In this document: positions 47,565 to 58,600 of the stretch, in pieces
How the letters are laid out: the number at the start of each line of letters is the position of its first letter
Position numbering within the stretch: position 1 is the stretch's first letter
Assembly: GCF_020536995.1 (NCBI RefSeq)
Contig: NC_068364.1
Span: forward strand, 42,658,925 to 42,722,924
DNA from: Dreissena polymorpha
Taxonomy: Eukaryota > Mollusca > Bivalvia > Myida > Dreissenidae
Direction of reading: 5' to 3'
DNA length: 64,000 bases
The notes under the pieces: model-generated
The model's input: only the letters and a program-made list of their open reading frames with translations
Told to the model about the DNA's origin: nothing
The model's database searches: none
Made by a program: the position numbers and the translations under genes

Positions 47565-48606
47565 TACAGTCGATTGGTGTATAGCGGATTTTATTGAATA
47601 ACGGATAGGTTAAAAGTTTTTTGCAAAATACTTTTATTTATGTTAAGATTTATAGCGTTCTATGAGTTGAATACAAAATGCCTATCATTGCTCAGTCGAT
47701 TCATGTTTTAGTTGACGTGTGTCAATGTTTAACTTACAATTGTTTCTTTTTTCTAAAGCAAAACAAGGTCACGTTATGTACGCACCGTTTTTGTGACGAA
47801 AGGAAAAGTGAAGACGTATTATTTCCTGAATTGTGCAGATTTTGTTTGGTAAACATTATGTTCATTGATGTAATATTGTAGTATAATGTGCCCTTTCTAA
47901 AAGTAAGAATGCTCAGAAACCAAATTTATGCGTACCACATAAAATAGGCATGAGAGCGGCAACTCGTGATTTAGTGAATAACGGACATGTGGCGACACAT
48001 ATTCGGGAATGTGGGGATTGTCTCAAACTAAATGAAAACTCAATTAAAGTTGTCCAATACATATGTGGGTAGCGCGTGGCTATGATATTTATTAGTAAAA
48101 ACATCATTTTGAATGAAAAATAATAAAATTATAACGAAAAATCGATTTCTCTGAAATCATAGTTTTCACTATCAAATATAAATAAAAAGGTATTCAACTC
48201 AAAACACCCCGAATATAGGGTGCATCGTTTTGAACAGCCATTACTTCATCAGTTGTGCAGCGATTTCGATGAACTCGGTCTTATCAAACGCAGGCATGAA
48301 GTTCCTTTTCTGGAAATGTACATATCTTGTAATATGTTTTATAAACGCTGGGTAAACGTTCAAGAAATAACACGATACACATGTAATCCGATAAAGACCT
48401 AAGCGATCCGGTAATTGCTAAATCAGTTTACCCTAATTTGCGCTGTAAACAAAAAATATTTGTCGGAATTTTAAAACCGCTGGCATGTTTCAATAGGAAA
48501 GACATTTGTCTTTCGAGGTTTAAAGGTTTAATTACTGAATGCATGGTGTTTACGTTGAAATGAGACTCGAAGTCCTTAGCTATCCGTAATACACCAATCG
48601 ACTGTA
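47565..48606. mobile_element. Tc1/mariner-pogo-like non-autonomous element
   Basis: TIRs cagtcgattggtgtat(a)gcgg and its inverse are flanked by TA on both sides (ta|cagtcg...cgactg|ta), the target signature of the Tc1/mariner superfamily. The cagtcga...cgga end resembles pogo/Tigger TIRs. The 1.04-kb interior shows no DDE transposase I can recognise. Confidence 0.7.
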
Positions 48607-48773
48607 TTAAATATCATTTTTAAGTCAAATGAACTGTGTCACAGTAAAAGAGACATTAAGGCGATTGTGGCCAGTTTGGATCCAGATCAGCCTGCAGTCG
48701 CTTGAAATCTATTTGCTTAAAAGCGGTTTACCATTATTTGCATAAGTCAGAGGTAAATTCCGCCACGCCAGGT

Positions 48774-48928
48774 CAATAAATACGCACAATATCTATGAGT
48801 TAGCGGTCGATAGTCGCATACTTTGGTATAAATAATAATAATAATGTTCAATCAATACGCTCAATATCTATTAGTTAGCGGTCGATAGTCGGATAATTTG
48901 GTATAAATAATAATAATAGTAAATGTTC
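48774..48928. repeat. 75-bp tandem duplication
   Basis: Two units starting caataaatacg / caatcaatacg, sharing gttagcggtcgatagtcg and tttggtataaataataat. Confidence 0.88.
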
Positions 48929-49230
48929 AATGTCAAATATCTCTAAAAGCAACAGATGTAAGGCGTCTTCTGATTGGCTAACACTCACGGGTCAGTAAAG
49001 ATTGAACGTCGAATTACAATTTTGTACATCGAAGTACAAAAAATGTACTTCGACGAACATATTGTACGTCAAAGTACATTTCTCTTTTAACCTACTAGGT
49101 CTTGTTGACTTTCGACCCAAATGGTACGCCATAAATGTGTATTCATACTATAGCCTTCGAGATACTTATCCGATGTTTGAAGGAAAGGGCCAAGAATGTG
49201 CAATTGTGGGTCAAGTTCCCCAGGGTACTA

Positions 49231-49446
49231 CGTCCCCGTACCCCCATTTTTTCCGTACCAAAAAAATATCGTACCCAATTTTTTTTTCGTTCCAAAATTT
49301 TTTTCGTACCCAAATTTTTTTCGTTCCCAATATGTTTTTTCGTACCCAATTATTTTTCGTACTCTACTTTTTTTTCGTAACCAAATTTTTTTTGCATAAT
49401 TTTTTGTTCCCAAAATTTTTGTACCAATTTTTTTTTTCGTACCCAC
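49231..49446. repeat. Degenerate minisatellite cgtacccaattttttt
   Basis: About a dozen 16-19 bp units of cgtaccc/cgttccc plus a T run. All six frames look Phe/Lys-rich and open by chance. Confidence 0.88.
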
Positions 49447-51419
49447 ATACACAATTGTGATGATGTAGATCAACTTAAATTGATGCTTTTATATATCCAT
49501 CCTCTTCAAAAGCATCGTCACACCAGTTCTGTCAGTACTTTGATTAAAACATAGATTGGCATTAACGGCCTATCTAGGAGGAAAAGACTTATTTAAAGGA
49601 TAGTAGATGGTGGTGGCTGGGAATGTTACTTACACATATAACTATGTTAAGAGTCATGTCCATCAGTATACTTATTTGATGAACAGTTTTTAGTGCTGAT
49701 GCTTTTCGACATTGCGTGTGTTCTTTTGGACTTGAAACACTTGTAACGAAAAGTAACTGCTCGCAAAATCCAAGCTAGGGACACGTTTTCACTTTTACAT
49801 GTTCATATAATGTAATGCACGTTAACATAGCGATTTTAACAGTATGCTATGACTTTTATCTGAATTGTTTTTGCACATGAGCCTATTTTGCCGAATCTTC
49901 AAAGGTTTGTTCACCGTTTACTCATTTATTTATTGTTTCACGTTTACAATAAGGATTCTCATACGTGCCTAAGATAAAATACATTTTAAAATGTAAATTT
50001 CAGTGTGAAAAGCTGATACGAATTTATTCATCTGTTAGCCTTATTCGAGAAGCATTAAGTTATATAGGGCAGATTATTGTATTTGTACGTGTTATGCATT
50101 TAATGAGGTGCATTTTGCTCCTGAGAACTTGCCTTAAAATTAAAACAAGAAATATCGTTAAACAAAGTTTTTCTTCGTATGTAAAATGAAAATGAACACA
50201 AGGCCGGTAATTTAAGTTAAGATAACGAGAACGCCGACGGCGTTAAAAGTACATTGGCAAGATAACGGGGAGTCTTTGCTGATGTAAATGTTAAAGGAAC
50301 AGTTAACTAAATGAAAATCTAAAAGGCTATCAAAAAGAAAGGGTTTTTTAAAGAATAAGTACACATAAATGAAACAAGAAGTGGTGAAATATTGCAAACT
50401 ATCATATATTATTCGGAAAATCAGAAATGTGTATCAAGGGAGCTTGATATTTTGCGAGCAAGTAAATGCCCGAATGTTAATGTTATTTTTGATTGGCTAG
50501 ACGTTTATTTGTGCTCCCTCTTGTTTTAATTGACGGTATCATTATATCATTACCATTTATGAGACTGAACGACATTTTCATACGGAAGCTAAGATCAAAG
50601 TCTGTGTTTGTTTTGTTTTGTTACTATTCATTAAACTGTTACGATCGCCTGATTTTCAGAAAGGAACAATTCGTTGTTCTTGTTGTTGTTGTTGTGTTGT
50701 TGTTGTTGTTGTTGTGTTGTTGCTGTTGTGTTGTTGTTGTTGGTGCTGTTATATTACGGACTTCGTTACATACGCAAAATATAACAAGCACATGTTATGC
50801 AGTTTCATATGCTTCATCAAATTATTAAAATAATTTCAAATGATATGCAAAATAATTTGCAGATTAATATCAAAATACTGTAATTTGACCCCCTCTCTTG
50901 CCGCCCAAAATCGCATGGAAAATATTTGCCGTAACAAAGTTTAACGATATTACAGCCCTGAAAAACATCGACTGCTTCTGCAAGAAACAAGACAATTATT
51001 TATCTGTAAAATCTATTTAAAGTAACGTAACCCATTTATAATACATTGAAAACGTATGTTATCTCAAAATTAAATACGATGAGATTCACTTTGTAAAAAA
51101 AAACACACAACTGTTTTTGGCAAAAATTAGCGAAAAAAACGTATGTAAATATTTATTGAAATGATGGCATACATGTATATAAAACAAGTGAAACTACGAC
51201 AATTTAATAAAAATCTCGTTCCCATACACGTTTTAAGGGAATTGTGAACATATTTTAGCATATTTTTAAATGTCATTATATATGATTGCTTACGAATCTG
51301 TAATGTTTTTTAATAGACTTAACTAATTTATATAGCAAGCAAAATGTCCGTCGCCGGTTATCGAACCCGTGAAGTTTTGATCACCACGGAAACTCTTAAA
51401 AGAAACATAATATCTATAA
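49447..51419. other. Intergenic, left end of unit 3
   Basis: About 50025-50220 (gttagccttattcgagaag, cgtgttatgcatttaatgagg) matches about 21015-21220. There is a (TTG)n microsatellite at 50672-50742. At 51350-51400 there is a worn tRNA B-box-like word (gggttcgataaccgg, minus strand). Confidence 0.55.
50672..50742. repeat. (TTG)n microsatellite
   Basis: ttg/gtt triplets with a few tgtg breaks. Confidence 0.93.
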
Positions 51420-51822
51420 CAGAGGGGGTTATCACGTGACAATTAAGATGGCAACGTCTATGTCGAGACAGTTATTTTTCAACGTTATATATCCTTCATT
51501 GGTTTTGTTTAATTTTAAATAGACGCTCAATTTCCAGCCATATCAGTAAAAAGGTGATTAGCTTGTATTTTGTATTATATCTCGACTTTACTTCCCTCAA
51601 ATTTTCGTAGTAGGTCACCCCGCTAAGAAATTTCGCAGCGAGCAAAGTCGACATATATAGCGAATATTAATACGAAAAGAACGTAAGTGACTTTCTTGCT
51701 AATATGGCTGGAAAGTGAGCGGCATTTGAAAAATTAATACAAGTAATAAAGGGTATAAAACGGCGAAAAACCTACCTCGGAACAGAGGTCGCCATCTTGA
51801 CTGTCACGTGATTTCCCCTCTG
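51420..51822. mobile_element. MITE with cagagggg ends, copy 1
   Basis: TIR cagagggggttatcacgtga...aagatggc and its inverse gccatcttgactgtcacgtg...cccctctg, about 35-40 bp. 403 bp, no ORF. The family includes 53585-54634. Confidence 0.88.
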
Positions 51823-51959
51823 TTTGGTGAAAATTAAAAGCGTTTGCAATAATAGAATTGTTTTACGAACGATATTTGTTTTATTTTCTAAGAGCGTGTT
51901 TTTACTAAAATGGTATTAGAAAAAAAATCAGTACAAATTGTGATAGATTTTTTTTAAAG

Positions 51960-52870
51960 AAAATACAAGATGTACTCGTATATGGTCAAATTTGACGTTT
52001 GACCTTTAAGCGTGACCTGACCAAGGAGGTTAGGGGTGATACATGAAACACTCCTCATGATAGTAATTTGTGGTCAGTTGTCTTAAAATTGAATGATATA
52101 TCACCTCTTTGACCTCTTAGTATCACTCTGTCCTCTGAGGTAGGGAGACAGGTTTTACACATGAAACCCTTTGTTCTCAACGTTGTTATGCGCGGTAAAG
52201 TATCTTAAAATGACAGTGTCACAAAACAAATAAGCTGTTTAATGCCAAATTTGATATTTGAAGTTTCACCTTGATCTTTGAGGTAGGAAGATGAATGTTT
52301 AATGCGAAACGTCGTCATATGATTGATGGCATTCCTGCCAAAATATTTTAAAATTCATCAATATATGGAAAAGTTATGGCTGAGACAGGAATTTTGCAGC
52401 TCTTTTTAAACCAAATATGATTTAGGCCTTCTACACGTCACCTCGAACTTTAAAGTAAGGAGACTTTTGTTGAAAAGAAATGCCGTTGTCTGAGGGTTAT
52501 CATTTGCGGTCAGTTATCTTAGAAATTCCAAATGATTAAGTTACAGTCCGAACAAGCATTTGGATTGGCACATTTGATCTTTAAACTCTTAAATTTTACC
52601 TTGACCTTTGAAGCAGGGAGACAATTTTTGTCCCCTTCGTGTTACTTTGACCTTTAGGTTGGAAAACGATTGTTTCACGCGAAACGTCGTCGTATGATGT
52701 TTTTCTTTCGTGCCACTATATTTACAAATCCTAAATATATGGCATACCGGTAGTTTTGTCTAAGAAAGGAATTTTCAAGCTGTTTTATGAACATAATTGA
52801 CTTTAAACAACTCAGCGCGACCTATACCATTTAGATAGTATAGGGAGACGGGTGCTACATGTGACAAGTT
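51960..52870. repeat. Repeat block, about five units of 160-190 bp
   Basis: Phrases such as tttgacctttgaggtagggaga, catgaaac, cgtcgtatgatg and aatgatatatggc recur at regular spacing. Internally tandem, probably an old interspersed family. Confidence 0.65.
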
Positions 52871-53078
52871 ATTCGATAAACAAACAGTAAATTTCATATC
52901 ATATTCTAATGCTGTTTCATAAGGCCGGTAAACCGGAAGCACAATCCCGCCGCGAAGTTAACATGTCGGGCGTATTTGGAAGGAGCACCGGAAAAAACGA
53001 AAGTTGAACGAGTTTCCCCTCTAGAAACGAGTCTCATAGTGCGCATGTCATAAAAGAGATATATACGAATAAGAAATA

Positions 53079-53267
53079 ATGTACACTAGTTGGTTTCGTC
53101 GCAAAGGCCAAAGAACAAATTCACTTTTACGCGTTTCCGAATATCCCGATGTTGACGTCACAACAAAATGTGACGAAGATAATTCCACGGATGACGTCAC
53201 GTTGCAAAAAGAAGTGATTATTCTAGACTGGTTCTGTTTTCTTGAGATTCTCAACGGCATATATTAA
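53079..53267 (+). other. Unassigned short ORF with two CRE-like sites
   Basis: A 62-codon plus-strand frame (MYTSWFRRKGQRTNSLL...) is similar to nothing I know. Within it lie two tgacgtca palindromes (53153-53160 and 53192-53199). Could be a worn exon or a regulatory patch. Weak evidence for either. Confidence 0.2.
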
Positions 53268-53339
53268 ATACTTAGAATAACGGGAAAATGTTTCGTGTAC
53301 ACTTGGATTTACATAATAGATATCAGTGATTTAACATAC

Positions 53340-53580
53340 AAACACAATGTTGTTGTTGTTTTCATTCTTCTTGTTCTTGTTCTTCTTCTTCTTCTTCTTC
53401 TTATTATTATTATGATAATTAATATTATTATTCTTGTTCTTATTTTTCTTATTCTTGTTCTTATTGTTGTGTTATTGTTATTATTGTTGTTATTATTGGT
53501 ATAATTATTGGTATTATTATTGGTAGTATTATCGGAAGTATTATTTGTATTATTATTCGTATTATTATTAGTAGTAGTAT
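53340..53580. repeat. Compound (TTC)/(TTA)/(TTG) microsatellite
   Basis: Preceded by aaaatgtttcgt...gatttaacata (53285-53340). The same flank precedes the TAC array at 5205, so the microsatellite site belongs to a repeat or to the duplicated unit. Confidence 0.9.
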
Positions 53581-53584
53581 ATAT

Positions 53585-54634
53585 CAGAGGGGGTAATCAC
53601 GCGATTATCAAGATTGCGACGTCCATGCCGAGGCAGGTATTTTTCGCCGTTTTATACACTTTATTACTTGTATTATAATTTTTTAATTCCGCTCACGTTC
53701 AAGCCATATTAGCAAGACTGGAATTTATTTCATGGTAATATTCGCTCTATATATCAGGGACTATATTGTTTGTATAGGTCCCTGTATATATCAACCTTAC
53801 TCACTGCAAAGTTTCTTAGCGGGATGACCTAATTAGGGCTCCAAAAAGAAAATTTGCGTAGAGTTAAGTCGAGATATAAAGCGAATCTAAATACGAAATA
53901 AATAGTGGATATTTGTTCATATCAGTGTAAGATCGTTTGTTATTTCACGAGTGATCATAGAAAATATATTTTCTAGAGTGGCGCAGCCACGAGTGAAAAT
54001 ATTATTTTTCTATGATCACGAGTGAAATTACAAACGATCTTACACTTACGTGAACAAATTTTCTATTTCTTTTATGCCCCTTTTTCAAGAAAATAATTAA
54101 TAATAATTTCCCTTTCGCTGAAAAGTGACCCTCTCTCTCCGTGGCGTGCCTCAATACATTGAAAGGACGTCATTTTGTTGACGAAATGACGACATTATTC
54201 CAGGAAAATTCTTCAGTTAAACTCTTTTACAATGTAAATTAACGGTAAACAAAGCATAAAATTAAAAGAAAATTTGTTGGATGCGGTGGAATGTCGATTT
54301 TATTTTACTCGTGATCATAGAAAAAATATAAACAAGGATATAAACAAGTACATCTCAAATTGATAATCTAAACGTAGAAAAAGGAATTTCGAAAATGTGT
54401 TCTTTTCACCGGGTAAAAGAACAATTTTGTTCTTTTCACTGCTGTTATTTCACTGCAGAAATGTCATATATTATCATTTGGTATAAAAGAAACGATTATC
54501 ACGTTTTTGCTTTCATTACTGGAAAGTGAGCGTCATTTAAAAAAAAAAAAAAAGTAATAAAGGGTATAAAACGGCGAAAAATTAGTCTCGGCATGGACGT
54601 CGCCATCTTGACTATAACGTGATTACCCACTCTG
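53585..54634. mobile_element. MITE with cagagggg ends, copy 2, with nested insertion
   Basis: Same TIRs as 51420-51822. It is 1,050 bp instead of 403 bp because 53907-54490 holds a copy of the 43681-44270 sequence. It landed in the microsatellite (tag/gta triplets on both sides). Confidence 0.85.
53907..54490. mobile_element. Inner element, second copy of the 43681-44270 family
   Basis: Shares gtcagtgtaagatcgtttg-type words, cacgagtgatca, cgtggcgtgcctcaatacattga and ttattccagg.aaattcttcag. Near its left end it holds a hairpin (cacgagtgatcatagaaaata / attatttttctatgatcacg). Confidence 0.8.
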
Positions 54635-55586
54635 TAGTAGAAGTATTATTTGTATTATTATAATAATTATTATTAGAAGTAGTAGAAGTATTTATTTTTC
54701 ACCGTTTAAGCTTTCTAGATTCGGCAAGCTATGATCACTGTAACAGGATAATTGAAATCCAACAAGAATATATACCTCATGGAAATAATAATATTCGCTT
54801 GTTAACTCCGATTTAGTTTAGAACAGTTACATCTTTCAAGGAGAGTTACGCTTAGAACTGTAGAAGACAAAAACATCCCGACTTTGTCTCCCTCTATTAT
54901 ATAAAAAATTTCACGTTTCAAGGAAGGTCACTGTGAGAATAAAAACCTCACAGCTATTACTAATCCTTATCAGTTATGAATTCTTTGCTCGGAACAAGTA
55001 TGATTCCTCGTGATGCAATAAACAATTCAGCAACAGCATGTTATAAGGTATATAATACGACTGAAATTATTTATTAAGTGACGAGTGATGATATAATTGA
55101 CAAATGACAAATGCAAAAGTATCATTATACAAAATAAAATGTGTATGGAATAAATGTAAACAATCATGCACACGTGTATTACAAATATTACAAAAGTCTT
55201 ATATATATATACATAATTAACATTACTTACCCAAAATTGCTATTAATTAACGGCAAAACGAAAAACATTTATGATACACCTGAATAACCAATTATTTGTA
55301 ACACATCCACTACGAATTGTGGGAAAACCTAAATAAAGGTTTTGGTTGTTTAGAATTATAACTTTTTGTCACATACATTTCGACCATAAAAGTATTTCAA
55401 TGCGCAAAACCATGAATAGAGCAATGCTATCCCGTAGAATTGTCACTTATTATGCGTTAAAAACATTTGAACGTAAACGTAATTCAAAGCGTCAAACCAT
55501 TAAAAGGTCAATGCCGTTTAGAAGAACCGTCACTTATTATGCCGTTCATTTTTTAAACCATACTGTTTTTTGTTGCATGTTCCATC

Positions 55587-55634
55587 TCAGATGCGAATGG
55601 TTCTGATGCTGACATTTGGTCGGCGGATTTGATA
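55587..55634 (-). CDS. Mucin-3 exon, C terminus
   Basis: 48 bp, acceptor tgttttag, YQIRRPNVSIRTIRI then TGA. Identical peptide to mucin-2. Confidence 0.65.
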   Translation of the reverse strand, partial: YQIRRPNVSIRTIRI

Positions 55635-58600
55635 CTAAAACATAAAAGACGATGTTGCTGCATTTTAATACATTTTTTAAAATCAATTCCCCCCCAAAAT
55701 TAAACTTGTCCACAAACAAAACGCATTGTAATTAATGAGTCAAACAATTACCATTTGATACATTATTACTGTTCGGTTATACAATTAGAACATTGCTATG
55801 ACGCTTTAAAAAGCTACGTGAATGTGGTAAACAACGGTCAAACATCAGTGTCATTAAAATATTTTATAGTACTGATTATGTATGTATAACGGGATCGGTA
55901 AGCTGCACACTCAAACAAACACCCTAACACAATGAAACATTCATTCTAATCTTAAACCGACAACGCTTTGTTTTGACAATTCTAATTCGATTTCTCATGT
56001 TTTATTCACGTGTGTGTGAAGTTTTTAGCATAGGTGCTTGCACCTATGCTTAAGGTATATACCACATTTTGAAAATCCACATCGGTCGGTTACCCTTTAT
56101 GAAGCCTTACCTGATCAAAAATCAGACGAAATATCTATTTAATTTAGCATATGGTAATTCTTACAATTTTTTGGGGGGAAACGTTTTTCTAACGTTTTCT
56201 TCCAAGAATATTGCTGACACCGTTTTTAGTGAATTTTTCTAAGACCGTTTTATGTCAAAAAATCTTCTTATAACCTAAAACAAATTTCGTTCGTAAAACA
56301 ATTCTGTTCTTGTTGATAGTGACCTCACACCTAATTTATATGGGATCCCAATTTCTATTTCCTTCGTTTACTGTTCTGTGAGAGGTCAAATGTTTACATA
56401 ACTGAATTAATAAGGCCCTGGTTAAAGTATATGTAACATTTCATCGGTTAATTATAAATAGAAATTAAAACATATTCTCAGCAGGAATGTGGGGCATAAA
56501 GCACTTTTATTCTTTGAAAATGTGTAAAAAATGGCGGAGTACGATGAATGTTTTCTGATTTATGACATGGATTCTGACGTGCCTTTCTATGGATTTGATG
56601 AAGTAGAGTTTAAAAGTAAGAGATGTGTTAATTGAAGTTAAAATGATTTACTTATAGCCAGAAATTTACGTTACGAGTAGAGTTAACGGTTTAAATGTGG
56701 CATCGGATTTAATGGATTCGCGTGAATTCTGGACGAGTGCTGTGTCTGTAAAATATTAAATGGAAAGCTGTAAATGTATCAAGTCGGAAAAGAAAACGGA
56801 TGGTTGCATAATGGTATGCGTGAAATAATGTAATTCTACGTATTTATTTTCATAGTTATGTCATTTTGTAACCATTCACATTCGTCACTATTTGGAATTC
56901 CCGTTTCTAAAAATAGAGCATTTTGTTAACAAGGGGGGGCGACTCGTGATGTCAGCAATCGTTAAGGCTACAATATACTAAATAATCGAGTCATGAAGGG
57001 CTGTACTTTCTAAACAAATCATCATATTTTCCTCGAAGGCATGTTGTACACTTTGTTCTGGTTTTATCGTTTGGAGATATTGATAGGGTAAGCATAGGTG
57101 TTCACTACTTAATCCCTGAAATAGGAAAAAGTTGGAGATTAAAGTAAAAAATGGCACTGCAAAAGGTTACAATCCACTAGAAAACGGCCGAAAAAGGCGC
57201 AAAAACAGTCGATTTTGATTTGAGTCGAATTTGTTTTTGGTTTGAACATGACAAATCTTTTTTATTGCTTAAATCGATTCAGCTAAGAATGCCCGTCAAG
57301 AAAAGGTATGGTTATGGGGGTCTCTATGTGCAAAATGTTGTATTTATTTTCGCTCAAAGTTGTCGCTTTTACATCGAAACATATAAGGAAACTATTTAGT
57401 ATATTTTGACCTAAACATTTACTTCAGCAGCATCTTCCCTGTATCTTGCAACTATGCTTTCAGCGCCATCGGCGCTCTCGTTGTGTATTGTGTCTCGTGT
57501 GGGCAGCGTCGCACTGATAAGCAATCGGTTCCTCTCCATTAAGAAAGGACCACGCTCTAGAATAAGGCTGTTTTTTTCCTGTTGGAGCAGCTAAAGTCAC
57601 ACTTTGTTTATATTTTAACGATCACAATTAAAGTAGCGGAGAAAACAACAGACGGGTATATGTGCAATTCAAAATGATATTGTTTTTTATAAGGACCCAA
57701 AACACATCTTTTTGATGTTGCGCGGATCCTCTTACTTACATTTAATGATAAAACATTTGAACATGTACTTCTCTATTCTATGAACAATAATTTAAAATGA
57801 CGAACGGACATTTCAACTGATATTTTGTGATGATAGTACCTAAAATGCTTTTTTTGCAAATTAACCAATTATATAGATTACAGTATATCGCGCCAACTTT
57901 GATTTTTGGGGCCGAGTCTCTTGCAAATTTTTATGTTTGATTGTATGTGCATTCCCATGCTACCTTCGTATCGGTGTCAATGTAGTCGTACATGCTACTT
58001 CCGGTCTGCGCGTTGTCCTCTGACGCAGACGAGTACACAGATGACTGACGCTGTCGACCGATATCACGTGGCTGCTTTGGCTGGTAGATGTACACCTACA
58101 TAATTTATGTAGAACCTAATACGATTAAACTAGACAAATTTTATCGGCGAAAATACATCGCTGCTTAAATATCATAGTGGGAAACATGTACAATTTGTTG
58201 ATATGACTGAATCATTTACTAAATCCACTGTTCTTATGAGTGGTGTAAGCACATTCTATTAATTACTCATTAAATGTTCAAGATATTATTGTGGGACAGC
58301 AGGACGATGTTGGGCAAATAGTCGGGTTTCAATAATGTTAGTGTTGGTTTCGATCCGTTCATAAGCAAACACATTAAGTGTCAAATAAATCTCAAAATAT
58401 GTTTGTAAAAATTAACATATTATCAGTAGCCTATACATGGACATGCATGCAACTTGTTAGGTATTTTGTCAAAAACAGATTCGTCTGGATTTATGTGTGC
58501 ATATACATTTGTAATCATACATGCCGGGACAAATATTGACTTAAACATCCTGTTTGCCCCGTGTGGCGTCAAGAACCACTGGACAGAAGACAGAAACAAT

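Noticed and set aside
47678-48402. Small ORFs inside the pogo-like element as transposase pieces
   Set aside because: No DDE, helix-turn-helix or CENPB-like motif that I can see.
49002-49473. Overlapping Phe/Lys-rich ORFs
   Set aside because: Produced by the cgtaccc plus T-run minisatellite.
51345-51400. tRNA gene near the ggttatcgaacccg word
   Set aside because: Only a B-box-like word. No A box or cloverleaf found.
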